Source: DASPFV01 sp035620975
GTDB taxonomy: Bacteria; Acidobacteriota; Vicinamibacteria; Vicinamibacterales; 2-12-FULL-66-21
Assembly (NCBI GenBank): GCA_035620975.1
Contig: DASPFV010000336.1
Location: 1 to 46,521, forward strand
Direction of reading: 5' to 3'
DNA length: 46,521 bases
Translations under genes and position numbers: made by a program
Part shown: in pieces, positions 1 through 7,536 of the stretch
Layout of the letters: each line of letters opens with the position of its first letter
How positions within the stretch are numbered: the first letter of the stretch is position 1
Notes under the pieces: generated by a model
The model's database searches: none
What the model was told of the DNA's origin: nothing
The model's input: the letters and a program-made list of their open reading frames with translations, nothing else

Positions 1-971
1 CCTACGTGTTCAACCTCGAGTACCCCATCACCACGAGGGTCCGCGGCTGGCCCGGCAAGGTCAATTTGAAGGCCACCCGGAGCTACATCGAGCAGACGTT
101 CGGGCGGGTTCCGATTGCGGTCTGCCAGGCCAACAACCACACCATGGACTACGGGGAGGACGGGTTCACGGACACGCAACGCGAGCTGCGGCGTCTGGGT
201 GTTCCGGGATTCGGCGCGGGGCGGCTCGACGCCAACGCCGGGAATCCGCTGTTCCTCGCGGAATGGGGCGTTGCGTTGCTCGGGTACGCGTGCCCTTCGA
301 CGTCCGCCGTACTGGCAGCACCGGAGCAGGCGGGCGCCGGCGCGCTCGAGCTGGATCGCATCGCGCGGGACATCGGGGCGGCCCGCGCCTCGGGCGCCCG
401 ACGCGTTGTCGTTTCGCTGCACTGGGGGGAAGAGGAAGTACCCCTCCCCAAGCCCTCCGATGTGGCGACGGCGCGGGCGATCGTCGAGGCGGGCGCGGAC
501 CTGGTGGTCGGCCATCACGCGCACTGCGTCCAGTCCTTCGAGCAGTATCAGGGGCGGCACATCTTTTACGGTCTCGGGAACTGCATCATGCCGGATCTCG
601 ACCAGCCGTCCTACTTCGACGAAGCCGGGCAGCCGACGCGTCGGTTCATCAAGTCGCAGCACTGGTGGAACCGCCGCTCGCTGGCGGTCCGCTACGACGT
701 CGAGACGTCCGATGTAACGATCCGGGAATTGTTCTTCGACGGTGCCTCCCTGCGCGCGCAGGATGGACGGAGCCGGCGATACGAGCTGAGAGCGCAGCCT
801 CCGGCTCAGTACGCCGCGAGCTACCGTCGTGCCTTCTCGATTGGCAAGCTGCGAACCAAGGTGATGACCTACCTGAGTCACCCGCGCCGGCCGCAGGTGC
901 GCCACCTCCGATCTCTCGTGGCGATCGCCAGGGAGGTCAGGGTTCCGCGCGGCGGAGCCGACCCGCGATGA
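1..971 (+). CDS. CapA/PgsA-like metallophosphatase-fold protein (5' truncated)
   Basis: The frame is already open at the first bases, so the start lies outside the window; about 322 codons are visible. Ordered motifs are NLEYPIT at the visible N terminus, QANNHTMDYG, SLHWGEEE, and VVGHHAHCVQ followed by IFYGLGNCI. These are the signature of the CapA family (poly-gamma-glutamate/capsule biosynthesis), which has a calcineurin-like phosphoesterase fold with Asn/His metal ligands. Family members act in anchoring or synthesis of capsular polymers, but the reaction is not settled for most of them. The stop TGA overlaps the ATG of the following beta-helix gene (ATGA), so the two are probably translationally coupled. 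The position beside a polysaccharide locus fits a surface-polymer role. The family assignment is firm; the substrate is unknown. Confidence 0.85.
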   Translation, partial: YVFNLEYPITTRVRGWPGKVNLKATRSYIEQTFGRVPIAVCQANNHTMDYGEDGFTDTQRELRRLGVPGFGAGRLDANAGNPLFLAEWGVALLGYACPSTSAVLAAPEQAGAGALELDRIARDIGAARASGARRVVVSLHWGEEEVPLPKPSDVATARAIVEAGADLVVGHHAHCVQSFEQYQGRHIFYGLGNCIMPDLDQPSYFDEAGQPTRRFIKSQHWWNRRSLAVRYDVETSDVTIRELFFDGASLRAQDGRSRRYELRAQPPAQYAASYRRAFSIGKLRTKVMTYLSHPRRPQVRHLRSLVAIAREVRVPRGGADPR

Positions 972-2575
972 AATTTCTCGTCGTCCGCACCGGCGCCATG
1001 GCCTCGATGGCGGCCGTCGTCGTGGTCGTGTTCTGGACGGGTCTCGCCAGCCGGGCGTCCGCTCCCAGCGAAGGACGAACGATCCACGTGGCGGCCGGAG
1101 GAGATCTTCAGAAGGCGCTCGACCAGGCGAATCCCGGCGACACGATTCTGCTGGCAGCCGGAGCGACGTTCGTCGGCAACTTCGTGCTGCCGGCGAAGAC
1201 GGGCGCCGAGTACGTGACGCTGCGCACGGCGGCCTCCTCCGAGCCCGCGCAAGGCACGCGGGTCGGCCCCCAGGCGTCTGGCAGCCTCGCCCGGCTCCGC
1301 TCGCCCGGTACCGCTCCGGCGCTCGCCACGGCTCCGGGCGCGCATCATTGGCGGATCCAGGATCTGGAGTTCCTCGCCAACCGCAACGGCGAGGGGGAAA
1401 TCATCCGGCTCGGCACCGGCAGCCAGTCCGCCGCTGATACGCCGCGTGAGCTCGTGCTGGAGCGTCTGCTGATTCGGGGAGACGACACGGCGGGCCAGAA
1501 GCGGGGAATCGCGCTGAACAGCGGGACTGCGACCGTGCGCGACTCGTACATCTCGGGGATCGGCGCGCGGGGGCAGGACAGCCAGGCGATCTGCGGATGG
1601 AACGGTCCCGGCCCGTTCACGATCGAGAACAACTTTCTCGAGGCGGCGGGGGAGAACGTGATGTTCGGCGGCGCGGATCCGTCCGTGCCCGGACTCGTTC
1701 CCGGCGACATCGTCATCCGCGGCAACCACCTGACGAAGCGCCCGGACTGGTACCGAGGTCGCAGGGCCGTCTGGGTGGTGAAGAACCTGCTGGAGTTGAA
1801 GAATGCCAGGCGAGTCCTCGTCGAGCACAACGTCCTCGAGCACAGCTGGCGATCGGGGCAGTCCGGCTTCGCCGTGCTGTTCCACGTCAGGAATCAGGAC
1901 GGGCGTTCGCCCTGGTCCGTGGTGGAGGACATCACATTCCAGTACAACCTCGTTCGGCACGCCGGAGCCGCCATCAGCATCCACGGCCGCGACGACAGCC
2001 ACCCGAGCGGCCAGACGAAGGATCTTCGTATCCGGCACAATCTCATCTACGACATCGACGCGGAGCGCTGGGGCGGCAACGGCCGCTTCCTGCAGATCGG
2101 GGATGCTCCCCGCGACATCCTGATCGATCACAACACCGTCCTCCAGACCGGAACCGCTCTGTACATCTATGGCCTGGACCGCGATCCGTCGGCCGTGGTT
2201 CCCGGTTTCACTTTCACCAACAACATCGTGCTGCACGGCGAGTACGGCCTGATCGGGGAGAAGGGCGGCGGAATGGGGCATCCGACCATCGAGCGCTATT
2301 TCCCCGGCGGCGTGGTGGAGCGCAACGTGCTCGCCGGCGGCAGCCCCAGTCACTACAGCGGCGAGAACTATTTCCCCTCGGTGCCGGAACTGCTTTCAGC
2401 GTTCGTGAACGCCGGGCAGCACGACTACCGGCTCCGCGACGGGAGTCCGTTTCTCAGGCGGGGCCGGGACGGCGCGCGCCTGGGTGCTGACGTTTCTACG
2501 ATCATGAGCCGCGCAGCCGCCGTAATCGACCCTGCCGCCGAAGCCGCCTGGCTCGAAGCCCGGATCCCGCAGTAA
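968..2575 (+). CDS. secreted right-handed parallel beta-helix protein
   Basis: 535 residues. The start is the ATG overlapping the upstream stop; the longer upstream extension of this frame is antisense-like shadow. Residues 1-32 form a signal peptide: a short basic start, then AAVVVVVFWTGLA and a small-residue cleavage site. After that come GRTIHVAAGGDLQKALDQA and PGDTILLAAGATFVGNF, the usual entry of pectate-lyase/right-handed beta-helix domains, then repeating N-x-(F/L/V) turns such as IENNFLE, IRGNHL, VEHNVLE, IRHNLIYD and IDHNTVL. The fold implies binding, cleavage or epimerisation of an acidic polysaccharide, but I see no unambiguous catalytic set. It shares blocks with the next gene (NGPGPF, ENVMFGGADP, VKNLLELKNA), so the two are paralogues. 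A cell-surface or secreted role in modifying the local polysaccharide is inference. Confidence 0.85.
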   Translation: MKFLVVRTGAMASMAAVVVVVFWTGLASRASAPSEGRTIHVAAGGDLQKALDQANPGDTILLAAGATFVGNFVLPAKTGAEYVTLRTAASSEPAQGTRVGPQASGSLARLRSPGTAPALATAPGAHHWRIQDLEFLANRNGEGEIIRLGTGSQSAADTPRELVLERLLIRGDDTAGQKRGIALNSGTATVRDSYISGIGARGQDSQAICGWNGPGPFTIENNFLEAAGENVMFGGADPSVPGLVPGDIVIRGNHLTKRPDWYRGRRAVWVVKNLLELKNARRVLVEHNVLEHSWRSGQSGFAVLFHVRNQDGRSPWSVVEDITFQYNLVRHAGAAISIHGRDDSHPSGQTKDLRIRHNLIYDIDAERWGGNGRFLQIGDAPRDILIDHNTVLQTGTALYIYGLDRDPSAVVPGFTFTNNIVLHGEYGLIGEKGGGMGHPTIERYFPGGVVERNVLAGGSPSHYSGENYFPSVPELLSAFVNAGQHDYRLRDGSPFLRRGRDGARLGADVSTIMSRAAAVIDPAAEAAWLEARIPQ

Positions 2576-2596
2576 ACAAATTTCAAACGGTTCAGT

Positions 2597-2610
2597 TGTC
2601 CGACAGGACA
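2597..2610. promoter_or_regulatory. possible activator-binding dyad upstream of sigma-54 promoter
   Basis: TGTCC-GACA-GGACA is a 5-bp dyad with a 4-base spacer, about 60-75 bases upstream of the candidate -24 element at 2672. That is the distance range where enhancer-binding proteins sit. It is a short dyad and no second copy was found at the other sigma-54 site, so support is weak. Confidence 0.2.
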
Positions 2611-2671
2611 CGCCACCCGGCCGTGCATGCCCGGCACTCGCAAGTACCTGGCCGCGCGAAAGATCGCGCTG

Positions 2672-2686
2672 TGGCAGCAGGATTGC
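2672..2686 (+). promoter_or_regulatory. candidate sigma-54 (-24/-12) promoter for the CBM6 beta-helix gene
   Basis: TGGCAGCAGGATTGC matches the sigma-54 consensus TGGCAC-N5-TTGC at all but one position, with GG and GC exactly ten bases apart. The expected transcript start is near 2698, leaving about 70 bases of leader before the ATG at 2768. Two sigma-54 activators are encoded in the neighbouring opposite-strand operon. The site would also rule out an upstream ATG at 2627 as the start. Confidence 0.5.
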
Positions 2687-2767
2687 CGGCTGCGCGTCTG
2701 CCGTGCCTGCGGCACGCCAATCCAGGTTCTTCCGACTCCTAATCGCTTGCTTCTTCTCGAGTGGACG

Positions 2768-5700
2768 ATGCCATTGATGAGGTGTGAGTCCCGCGTCGAT
2801 CTGCGGCTGCGGCCGCTTGTCCTGCCTTGCATGATCGTTCTTCTCGGCCTGCTGTCGACCGGGCCCGCCACGGCCGCAACGCTGACCGTCTGCGCCAGCG
2901 GCTGCATGTACACGTCGGTCCAGGCTGCCGTGGACGCAGCGAGCCCTGGCGACACCGTGCTGCTGAGGGCCGGGGAGACCTTCACCGGGCATCTCCGGCT
3001 TCCGGTGAAGACCAACACGACGGGTGCGTACATCGTGATTCGCTCCGATGCTTCCGATTCGTCCCTGCCCTCGGCAAGTACGCGCCTGATTCCGCTGGGG
3101 AAAGCCGGCGGCAACACGGACCGCCGCCTCCTCGCGCGGCTCGTCGGGCTCGGAGGGCAGTGGAAGACGACCCCCGTCGTCTCGGCCGAACCGGGTGCCC
3201 ATCACTACCGGCTGCAGTTTCTGGACATCGACGGCGTGAACCAGGAGGGGTGGGGCACGCTCGTATCACTGGGCACCAACGGATCCGAGCAGTCGACACT
3301 GTCGGCCGTGCCGTGGCAGATCGTCCTCGACCGCGTGTACGTTCACGGCCACGCCGTCCGGGGACAGCAGCGCTGCATCTCGCTGAACGGACGGCAGGTG
3401 GACATTTTCAACAGCTACATCACCGACTGCTTCAACTTCGCCGTGGACGCGCAGGCGATTGGCGGCTTCAACGGGCCGGGTCCGTTCCGGATCATCAACA
3501 ACTACCTCGAGGCCAGCAGTGAGAACGTCATGTTCGGCGGCGCCGATCCGCGCATCATCGGCCTGGTACCGAGCGATATCGAAATCAGACGCAATCACTT
3601 CTACAAGCCGCTGGCCTGGCGCGACCCCATCCTCAAGCCGCCGTCACAGCCCAGGGCGACGGCGCAGTCCGGCGGGTCGCTCGCGGCCGGCACTTACTAC
3701 TTCAAGGTCGTCGCCATAATCGAGATCGCGTGGGATGTCGCCGTGTCCGCACCGTCGACCGAGGTTTCGGCCACCGTCGGTTCGAACGGCGCCGTGGCTC
3801 TGAGCTGGACCGGAGTGAGCAACGCGGACCGGTACCGCGTCTACGCCGGGAACTCCACCGGCGGCCAGAGCCGGTACATGGAAACGTCAGGGCCGACCAC
3901 GTCCTTCCTGTACACCGGCTCGGGACAGGTGCAGAAGACTCCGGCGAGCTCCGGGACCCGCTGGAACGTCAAGAACCTGCTGGAGCTGAAGAACGCGCAG
4001 CGTGTGACCGTCGACGGCAACGTTTTCGAGCACTCGTGGGCCGCGTCTCAGCGCGGTTTTGCAATCGTGCTGACTCCTCGCAATCAGGACGGCACGGCGC
4101 CCTGGTCCGTCGTCCGTGATGTGACCATTTCGAACAACATCGTCCGACACGCGGCATCGGGCATCAGCGTCCTCGGTCAGGATTACGTCAATCCCAGTGA
4201 GCGCACGGAGCGGATCACGATCCGCAACAACCTCTTCTACGACATTTCCCCCACGTGGGGCGAAACCGGCGACTTCATCGTCATGACACAGTCGCCCCAG
4301 GACATCGTCATCGACCGCAACACCATCTTCCATTCCGGCATCATCGTGCTGGCCGACGACGGCCAGATACCCGGATTCGTGTTCACGAACACGGTGGTGC
4401 CGCACAACACCTACGGCATCATGGGCATCGGAGGGGGGTTCGGGAAGGACGCGCTCGCCAGCTACTTCCCCGGATCGATCTTCCGGCGCAACGGCATCGG
4501 CGGCGGCAACCCTGCGCAATACCCGGCCGACAACTACGTGCTGGACCTGGCGACCTTCAAGGCGCAGTTCGTGAACGCGGCCGAGCGCGATTACCGGCTC
4601 GTCGACGGCAGCGACTTCAAGAACGCCGGGACGGACGGCCGCGACATCGGCGTCGATTTCGGCGCGCTGAGTGCGGTCGTCAACGGCGTCATCGGCGGCA
4701 TCGCGAGTCCAATCCCGACGAGCGGCAGCACTGGCGGCGGGAGTGGCGGCGGCGGGGGCGGTGGGACGGGCAGTCCGTTCGGCGGAACTCCCAGAACACT
4801 ACCGGGGGTGTTCGAGGCAGAGGACTTCGACGACGGCGGCGAGGGCGTCGCATACCACGACCTGACCGCCGAGAATCAGGGAGGGCTCTACCGCAACACG
4901 GGCGTCGACATCGTGGCCTCTGGCGACTCGAACGGCGGTTACGCGCTGGGGTGGGTCAAGGCGAGCGAGTGGCTGCGTTACTCGGTGAACGTCAGCGCGG
5001 CGGGCACCTATGACATCGAGGTCAGGGTGGCATCGTCGGGCTACGGCGGCACGTTCCGCCTCGAGGTCAACGGCGTCGACAAGACCGGTCCCATGAGCAT
5101 CCCCGACACGGGTGGATGGGAGCGCTGGCAGACGATCCGGAAGACGGGCGTCAGCCTGACCGCGGGCCAGCAGGAGTGGCGGCTCGTCATGTTGACGAAT
5201 GCGACATCGACGCGCGGCGTGGGCAACATCAACTACGTCCGCCTCGTGGCCCCCGCCTCGGGCGGTGCGAGCGGCTCGATCTCCTACACCGGCAGTCCCG
5301 TCGCGTTGCCCGGCGTGATACAGGCGGAGAACTTCGATAACGGCGGCTCCGGCATCGCGTATCGGGACAACTCCCCGGGGAATGCCGGGGGCGTGTACCG
5401 GGCCACGGACGTCGACATCGCCACGACCTCGGATACCAATGGCGGCTATACGCTGGGCTGGGTCGGCGCCGGCGAGTGGCTGAACTACACCGTCAGCGTG
5501 GCGAGCGCAGGCACGTACGATATCGAGTTGCGCGTCGCGTCGGCCGGGGCGGGCGGCTCGCTCCACCTCGAGGTGAACGGCGTCGATCGCACGGGGCCCT
5601 TCGTCGTGCCGAATACCGGCGGCTGGCAGCAATGGACCACGATCCGGAGGCGGGGCGTGAGCCTCGCGGCAGGCTCGCAGGTCTGGCGCCTCGTGATGGA

Positions 5701-6256
5701 CACGAACGGCAGCTCCACGAGTGCGGTCGGGAACATCAACTATATCCGCGCCGTGGCCTCGAGCTCGTCACCCTATCTGGGGACCGCCGTCACCCTGCCG
5801 GGCACGATCCAGGCGGAGGACTTCGATGCCGGCGGCTCCGGCGCGGCATACTCCGACCTGACGGCCGGCAACGAGGGGGGCGCCTACCGATCCGGCAACG
5901 TGGACATCGCCTCCGCGTCGGACACGGGCGGCGGCTACACGCTCGGGTGGGTGGGCGCGGGCGAGTGGCTCAAATACACCGTCAACGTGGGCGCGTCGGG
6001 CACCTACGACCTGGAGATCCGCGTCGCCTCGGCGGGGACGGGCGGAACCTTCTACATCGAGGTGGACGGCGTGGACAGGACCGGATCGATCAGCGTCCCG
6101 AACACGGGCGGCTGGCAGACCTGGACGACCATCCGCAAGACAGGCGTGAGCCTCCTCGCCGGACCGCAGGTCTGGCGCGTCGTCATGAGCTCGAACGGCG
6201 CCTCGACCGCCGCAGTCGGCAACATCAACTGGATTCGGGCCTCTCGAGTTCAGTAG
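2768..6256 (+). CDS. secreted beta-helix protein with FN3-like insert and three CBM6-like modules
   Basis: 1162 residues from the ATG at 2768, which is followed at once by a signal peptide ending near residue 37 (LVLPCMIVLLGLLSTGPATAA). Residues about 40-660 are a right-handed beta-helix paralogous to the preceding protein (shared NGPGPF, ENVMFGGADP, VKNLLELKNA, NQDG-APWSVV). About 105 residues (roughly 289-396) interrupt the helix; they begin PSQPRATAQSGGSLAAGTYYF, read like a fibronectin-type or Ig-like domain, and are absent from the paralogue. A Gly/Ser linker near 4724-4775 leads to three tandem modules of about 155 residues (4795-5258, 5287-5752, 5785-6250). Each starts LPG-(V/T)-(F/I)-(E/Q)AE-(D/N)FD and carries GYxLGWVxAxEWLxY and GTYD-(I/L)-E, typical of CBM6/CBM35 carbohydrate-binding modules. 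It probably binds and possibly processes a surface or external polysaccharide. No PEP-CTERM or other sorting tail is present. Confidence 0.85.
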   Translation: MPLMRCESRVDLRLRPLVLPCMIVLLGLLSTGPATAATLTVCASGCMYTSVQAAVDAASPGDTVLLRAGETFTGHLRLPVKTNTTGAYIVIRSDASDSSLPSASTRLIPLGKAGGNTDRRLLARLVGLGGQWKTTPVVSAEPGAHHYRLQFLDIDGVNQEGWGTLVSLGTNGSEQSTLSAVPWQIVLDRVYVHGHAVRGQQRCISLNGRQVDIFNSYITDCFNFAVDAQAIGGFNGPGPFRIINNYLEASSENVMFGGADPRIIGLVPSDIEIRRNHFYKPLAWRDPILKPPSQPRATAQSGGSLAAGTYYFKVVAIIEIAWDVAVSAPSTEVSATVGSNGAVALSWTGVSNADRYRVYAGNSTGGQSRYMETSGPTTSFLYTGSGQVQKTPASSGTRWNVKNLLELKNAQRVTVDGNVFEHSWAASQRGFAIVLTPRNQDGTAPWSVVRDVTISNNIVRHAASGISVLGQDYVNPSERTERITIRNNLFYDISPTWGETGDFIVMTQSPQDIVIDRNTIFHSGIIVLADDGQIPGFVFTNTVVPHNTYGIMGIGGGFGKDALASYFPGSIFRRNGIGGGNPAQYPADNYVLDLATFKAQFVNAAERDYRLVDGSDFKNAGTDGRDIGVDFGALSAVVNGVIGGIASPIPTSGSTGGGSGGGGGGGTGSPFGGTPRTLPGVFEAEDFDDGGEGVAYHDLTAENQGGLYRNTGVDIVASGDSNGGYALGWVKASEWLRYSVNVSAAGTYDIEVRVASSGYGGTFRLEVNGVDKTGPMSIPDTGGWERWQTIRKTGVSLTAGQQEWRLVMLTNATSTRGVGNINYVRLVAPASGGASGSISYTGSPVALPGVIQAENFDNGGSGIAYRDNSPGNAGGVYRATDVDIATTSDTNGGYTLGWVGAGEWLNYTVSVASAGTYDIELRVASAGAGGSLHLEVNGVDRTGPFVVPNTGGWQQWTTIRRRGVSLAAGSQVWRLVMDTNGSSTSAVGNINYIRAVASSSSPYLGTAVTLPGTIQAEDFDAGGSGAAYSDLTAGNEGGAYRSGNVDIASASDTGGGYTLGWVGAGEWLKYTVNVGASGTYDLEIRVASAGTGGTFYIEVDGVDRTGSISVPNTGGWQTWTTIRKTGVSLLAGPQVWRVVMSSNGASTAAVGNINWIRASRVQ

Positions 6257-6258
6257 CC

Positions 6259-6336
6259 GTTTGCAGGTTCAAGGTTCCAGGTTCAGGGTTCCAGGTTCCG
6301 ATTCCTGGTTCCGGTTCCCTCCGGGTTCCTGGTTCA
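6259..6336. repeat. GGTTC-type short-period intergenic repeat, array 1
   Basis: After the 12-mer GTTTGCAGGTTC come degenerate 6-8 base units of the form GGTTCAA, GGTTCCA, GGTTCAG, GGTTCCG. The array begins 3 bases past the stop of the beta-helix gene. The same repeat type, opening with the same 12-mer, occurs at 27324-27505. Antisense ORFs across it are low-complexity artefacts. Confidence 0.7.
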
Positions 6337-6352
6337 TCGATGAACCCGGAGG
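6318..6352. terminator. inverted repeat between convergent genes, possible terminator
   Basis: CCTCCGGGTTC (6318-6328) pairs perfectly with GAACCCGGAGG (6342-6352). A 16-base palindrome, GGTTCATCGATGAACC, overlaps it at 6331-6346. It lies about 60 bases past the stop of a + strand gene and 290 bases past the stop of a - strand gene, where a bidirectional terminator would be expected. No clear T tract follows, so the terminator role is tentative. Confidence 0.4.
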
Positions 6353-6363
6353 AGGGCGGACGG

Positions 6364-6394
6364 CCACGGATTCACAGAACGGATGAACGCGGAG
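6364..6394 (-). repeat. single inverted copy of the ATCCGTG-type repeat
   Basis: The stretch CCACGGATTCACAGAACGG plus the following GATGAACGCGGAG reads, on the opposite strand, as a degenerate copy of the units at 6496-6632 (xTCCGxGTTCaTCCGT...TCCGTGG). The two copies therefore face each other across about 100 bases. Confidence 0.55.
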
Positions 6395-6495
6395 CTGGTG
6401 GCGCGCCGTGAGGCAGCTCCATTCGGCACTTGCTGGGTCCTCGACGCCCAAGATCCGTGTAGCCCGTGTTCTCCCGCGGCCCGGCCTGACCTGAC

Positions 6496-6632
6496 GATCC
6501 GTGTTCGTCCGTGTCCGTCCGCGGCGAGGAGATGATCCGTGTTCGTCCGTGGCGAGGAGACGATCCGTGTTCGTCCGTGTCCGTCCGTGGCGAGGAGATG
6601 ATCCGTGTTCGTCCGTGTCCGTCCGTGGCGAG
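6496..6632 (+). repeat. four tandem units of an ATCCGTGTTCGTCCGTG-type repeat
   Basis: Contiguous units start at 6496, 6534, 6562 and 6600, of 38, 28, 38 and 33 bases. Each opens GATCCGTGTTCGTCCGT and ends (C/T)GGCGAG; the 28-base unit lacks one internal GTCCGTCC step. Units are back to back with no spacers. The array runs up to the 3' end of the methyltransferase gene, whose last codons (near 6645-6660) resemble a decayed unit. The whole interval 6257-6644 contains only these repeats and the inverted repeat. Confidence 0.85.
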
Positions 6633-6644
6633 CCGGTCCGTGTG

Positions 6645-7529
6645 TCAGTCCGTGGCGCCAGAGGCGCGGCAGAAAACAAACTGGTTGCATCCGAGGCCGA
6701 TCCGGCCGCAGTTCAGGTTGAACAGCGTGAAGCCGCGGTCCCGGTAGAACTCGAACACCTCATCCGGCGTCGCGAACTCATACGGGTAGCCGCCGACCCA
6801 GTCGAGGATGTCGTGCCACTTGCTCATGCCGCGGCGCTCGCCGTAGCCGGTCCACGTCCGAACGTATCCGGCCGGACTGCCCGCGAGGGTGGCACGTGCA
6901 AGTGTTTTGATTTCCTGGGGAAGGGTGACAGCCATGGCAAATGGCGCGCGCGCGACCCGCGGCAGCCTGTTGTAGGTCCGCTTGATGCGGAGCCAGCGGC
7001 GGCTCTGCGTGCCGGTGTCGTTGTAGAGAGCCACGAAGCACTTTCCCCCGGGAGCCACGAGCTTCGACGCCAGATCGAGTGCTTCCCACATTCGGCCGGT
7101 GTGGTGCAGCACGCCCCAGGAATAGACGATGTCGAACTCGCCGAGCGACGCCAGATAGTTCCCGTCCAGCGCCGATCCCCGTTCGACGCGCCAGTCCGCA
7201 TCGTCGGGGAAGTACCGCCGCCGCAGCTCCGCCGTGCAGGCCACCGAGCTCGGGTCGTAGTCGAACGAGTGGACGCGCGCCCCGCGACGGCGGGCGGCCA
7301 GGCTCGAGAGCCCGCTGCCCGAGCCGATGTCGACGAACCGCAGTCCGTCGAGCCGCTCCGCCCGGAGCATCCCGAGCATCGCACGCTCGGCCGCCTGGAT
7401 TCGGTTCTCGTCGAGCACGGAGAGAAAGCGCGTCCAGTTGCGGCCGAACTCGAACCGCTCGCCGCGCGCGACTTCGGCCGCGTGCGCGTCCGATCCAATC
7501 AGACGACCACCAATCGTGTCGGAAGTCAT
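6645..7529 (-). CDS. class I SAM-dependent methyltransferase
   Basis: 294 residues from an ATG at 7529, which has GAGGA five bases upstream and lies 7 bases after the stop of the glycosyltransferase; a further-upstream in-frame start would overlap that gene. Motif I is FVDIGSGSGLSS, the acidic motif II is HSFDYDPSS, and FDIVYSWGVLHHTG is the post-motif typical of the Rossmann-fold methyltransferase_11/23 group. The C-terminal half (WHDILDWVGGYPYEFATPDEVFEFY) is the tail common in methyltransferases of polysaccharide loci. It most likely methylates a sugar or a polymer terminus in the cytoplasm. As the last gene of the operon it may act late in repeat-unit maturation. The acceptor is unknown. 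The extreme C terminus (ASGATD) is encoded by repeat-like DNA. Confidence 0.85.
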   Translation of the reverse strand: MTSDTIGGRLIGSDAHAAEVARGERFEFGRNWTRFLSVLDENRIQAAERAMLGMLRAERLDGLRFVDIGSGSGLSSLAARRRGARVHSFDYDPSSVACTAELRRRYFPDDADWRVERGSALDGNYLASLGEFDIVYSWGVLHHTGRMWEALDLASKLVAPGGKCFVALYNDTGTQSRRWLRIKRTYNRLPRVARAPFAMAVTLPQEIKTLARATLAGSPAGYVRTWTGYGERRGMSKWHDILDWVGGYPYEFATPDEVFEFYRDRGFTLFNLNCGRIGLGCNQFVFCRASGATD

Positions 7530-7536
7530 CGCGTCC

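Noticed and set aside
878..2353. 491-codon - strand ORF opposite the first beta-helix gene
   Set aside because: The + strand frame has a signal peptide and clear fold; the antisense product is biased and without family similarity.
2627..2767. N-terminal extension of the CBM6 beta-helix protein to an ATG at 2627
   Set aside because: It would place 47 residues before the signal peptide and start upstream of the candidate sigma-54 transcript start.
6190..6256. PEP-CTERM or other sorting signal at the C terminus of the CBM6 protein
   Set aside because: The protein ends NINWIRASRVQ with no VPEP motif, hydrophobic helix or basic tail.
6496..6632. CRISPR-like direct repeats
   Set aside because: Units are contiguous and of different lengths, with no unique spacers and no cas genes nearby.
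6269..6690. Proteins encoded in the repeat DNA (Thr-Arg-Thr-Asn-Thr-Asp-rich ORFs)
   Set aside because: They only reflect the tandem repeat in open frames and have no ribosome sites or domain.
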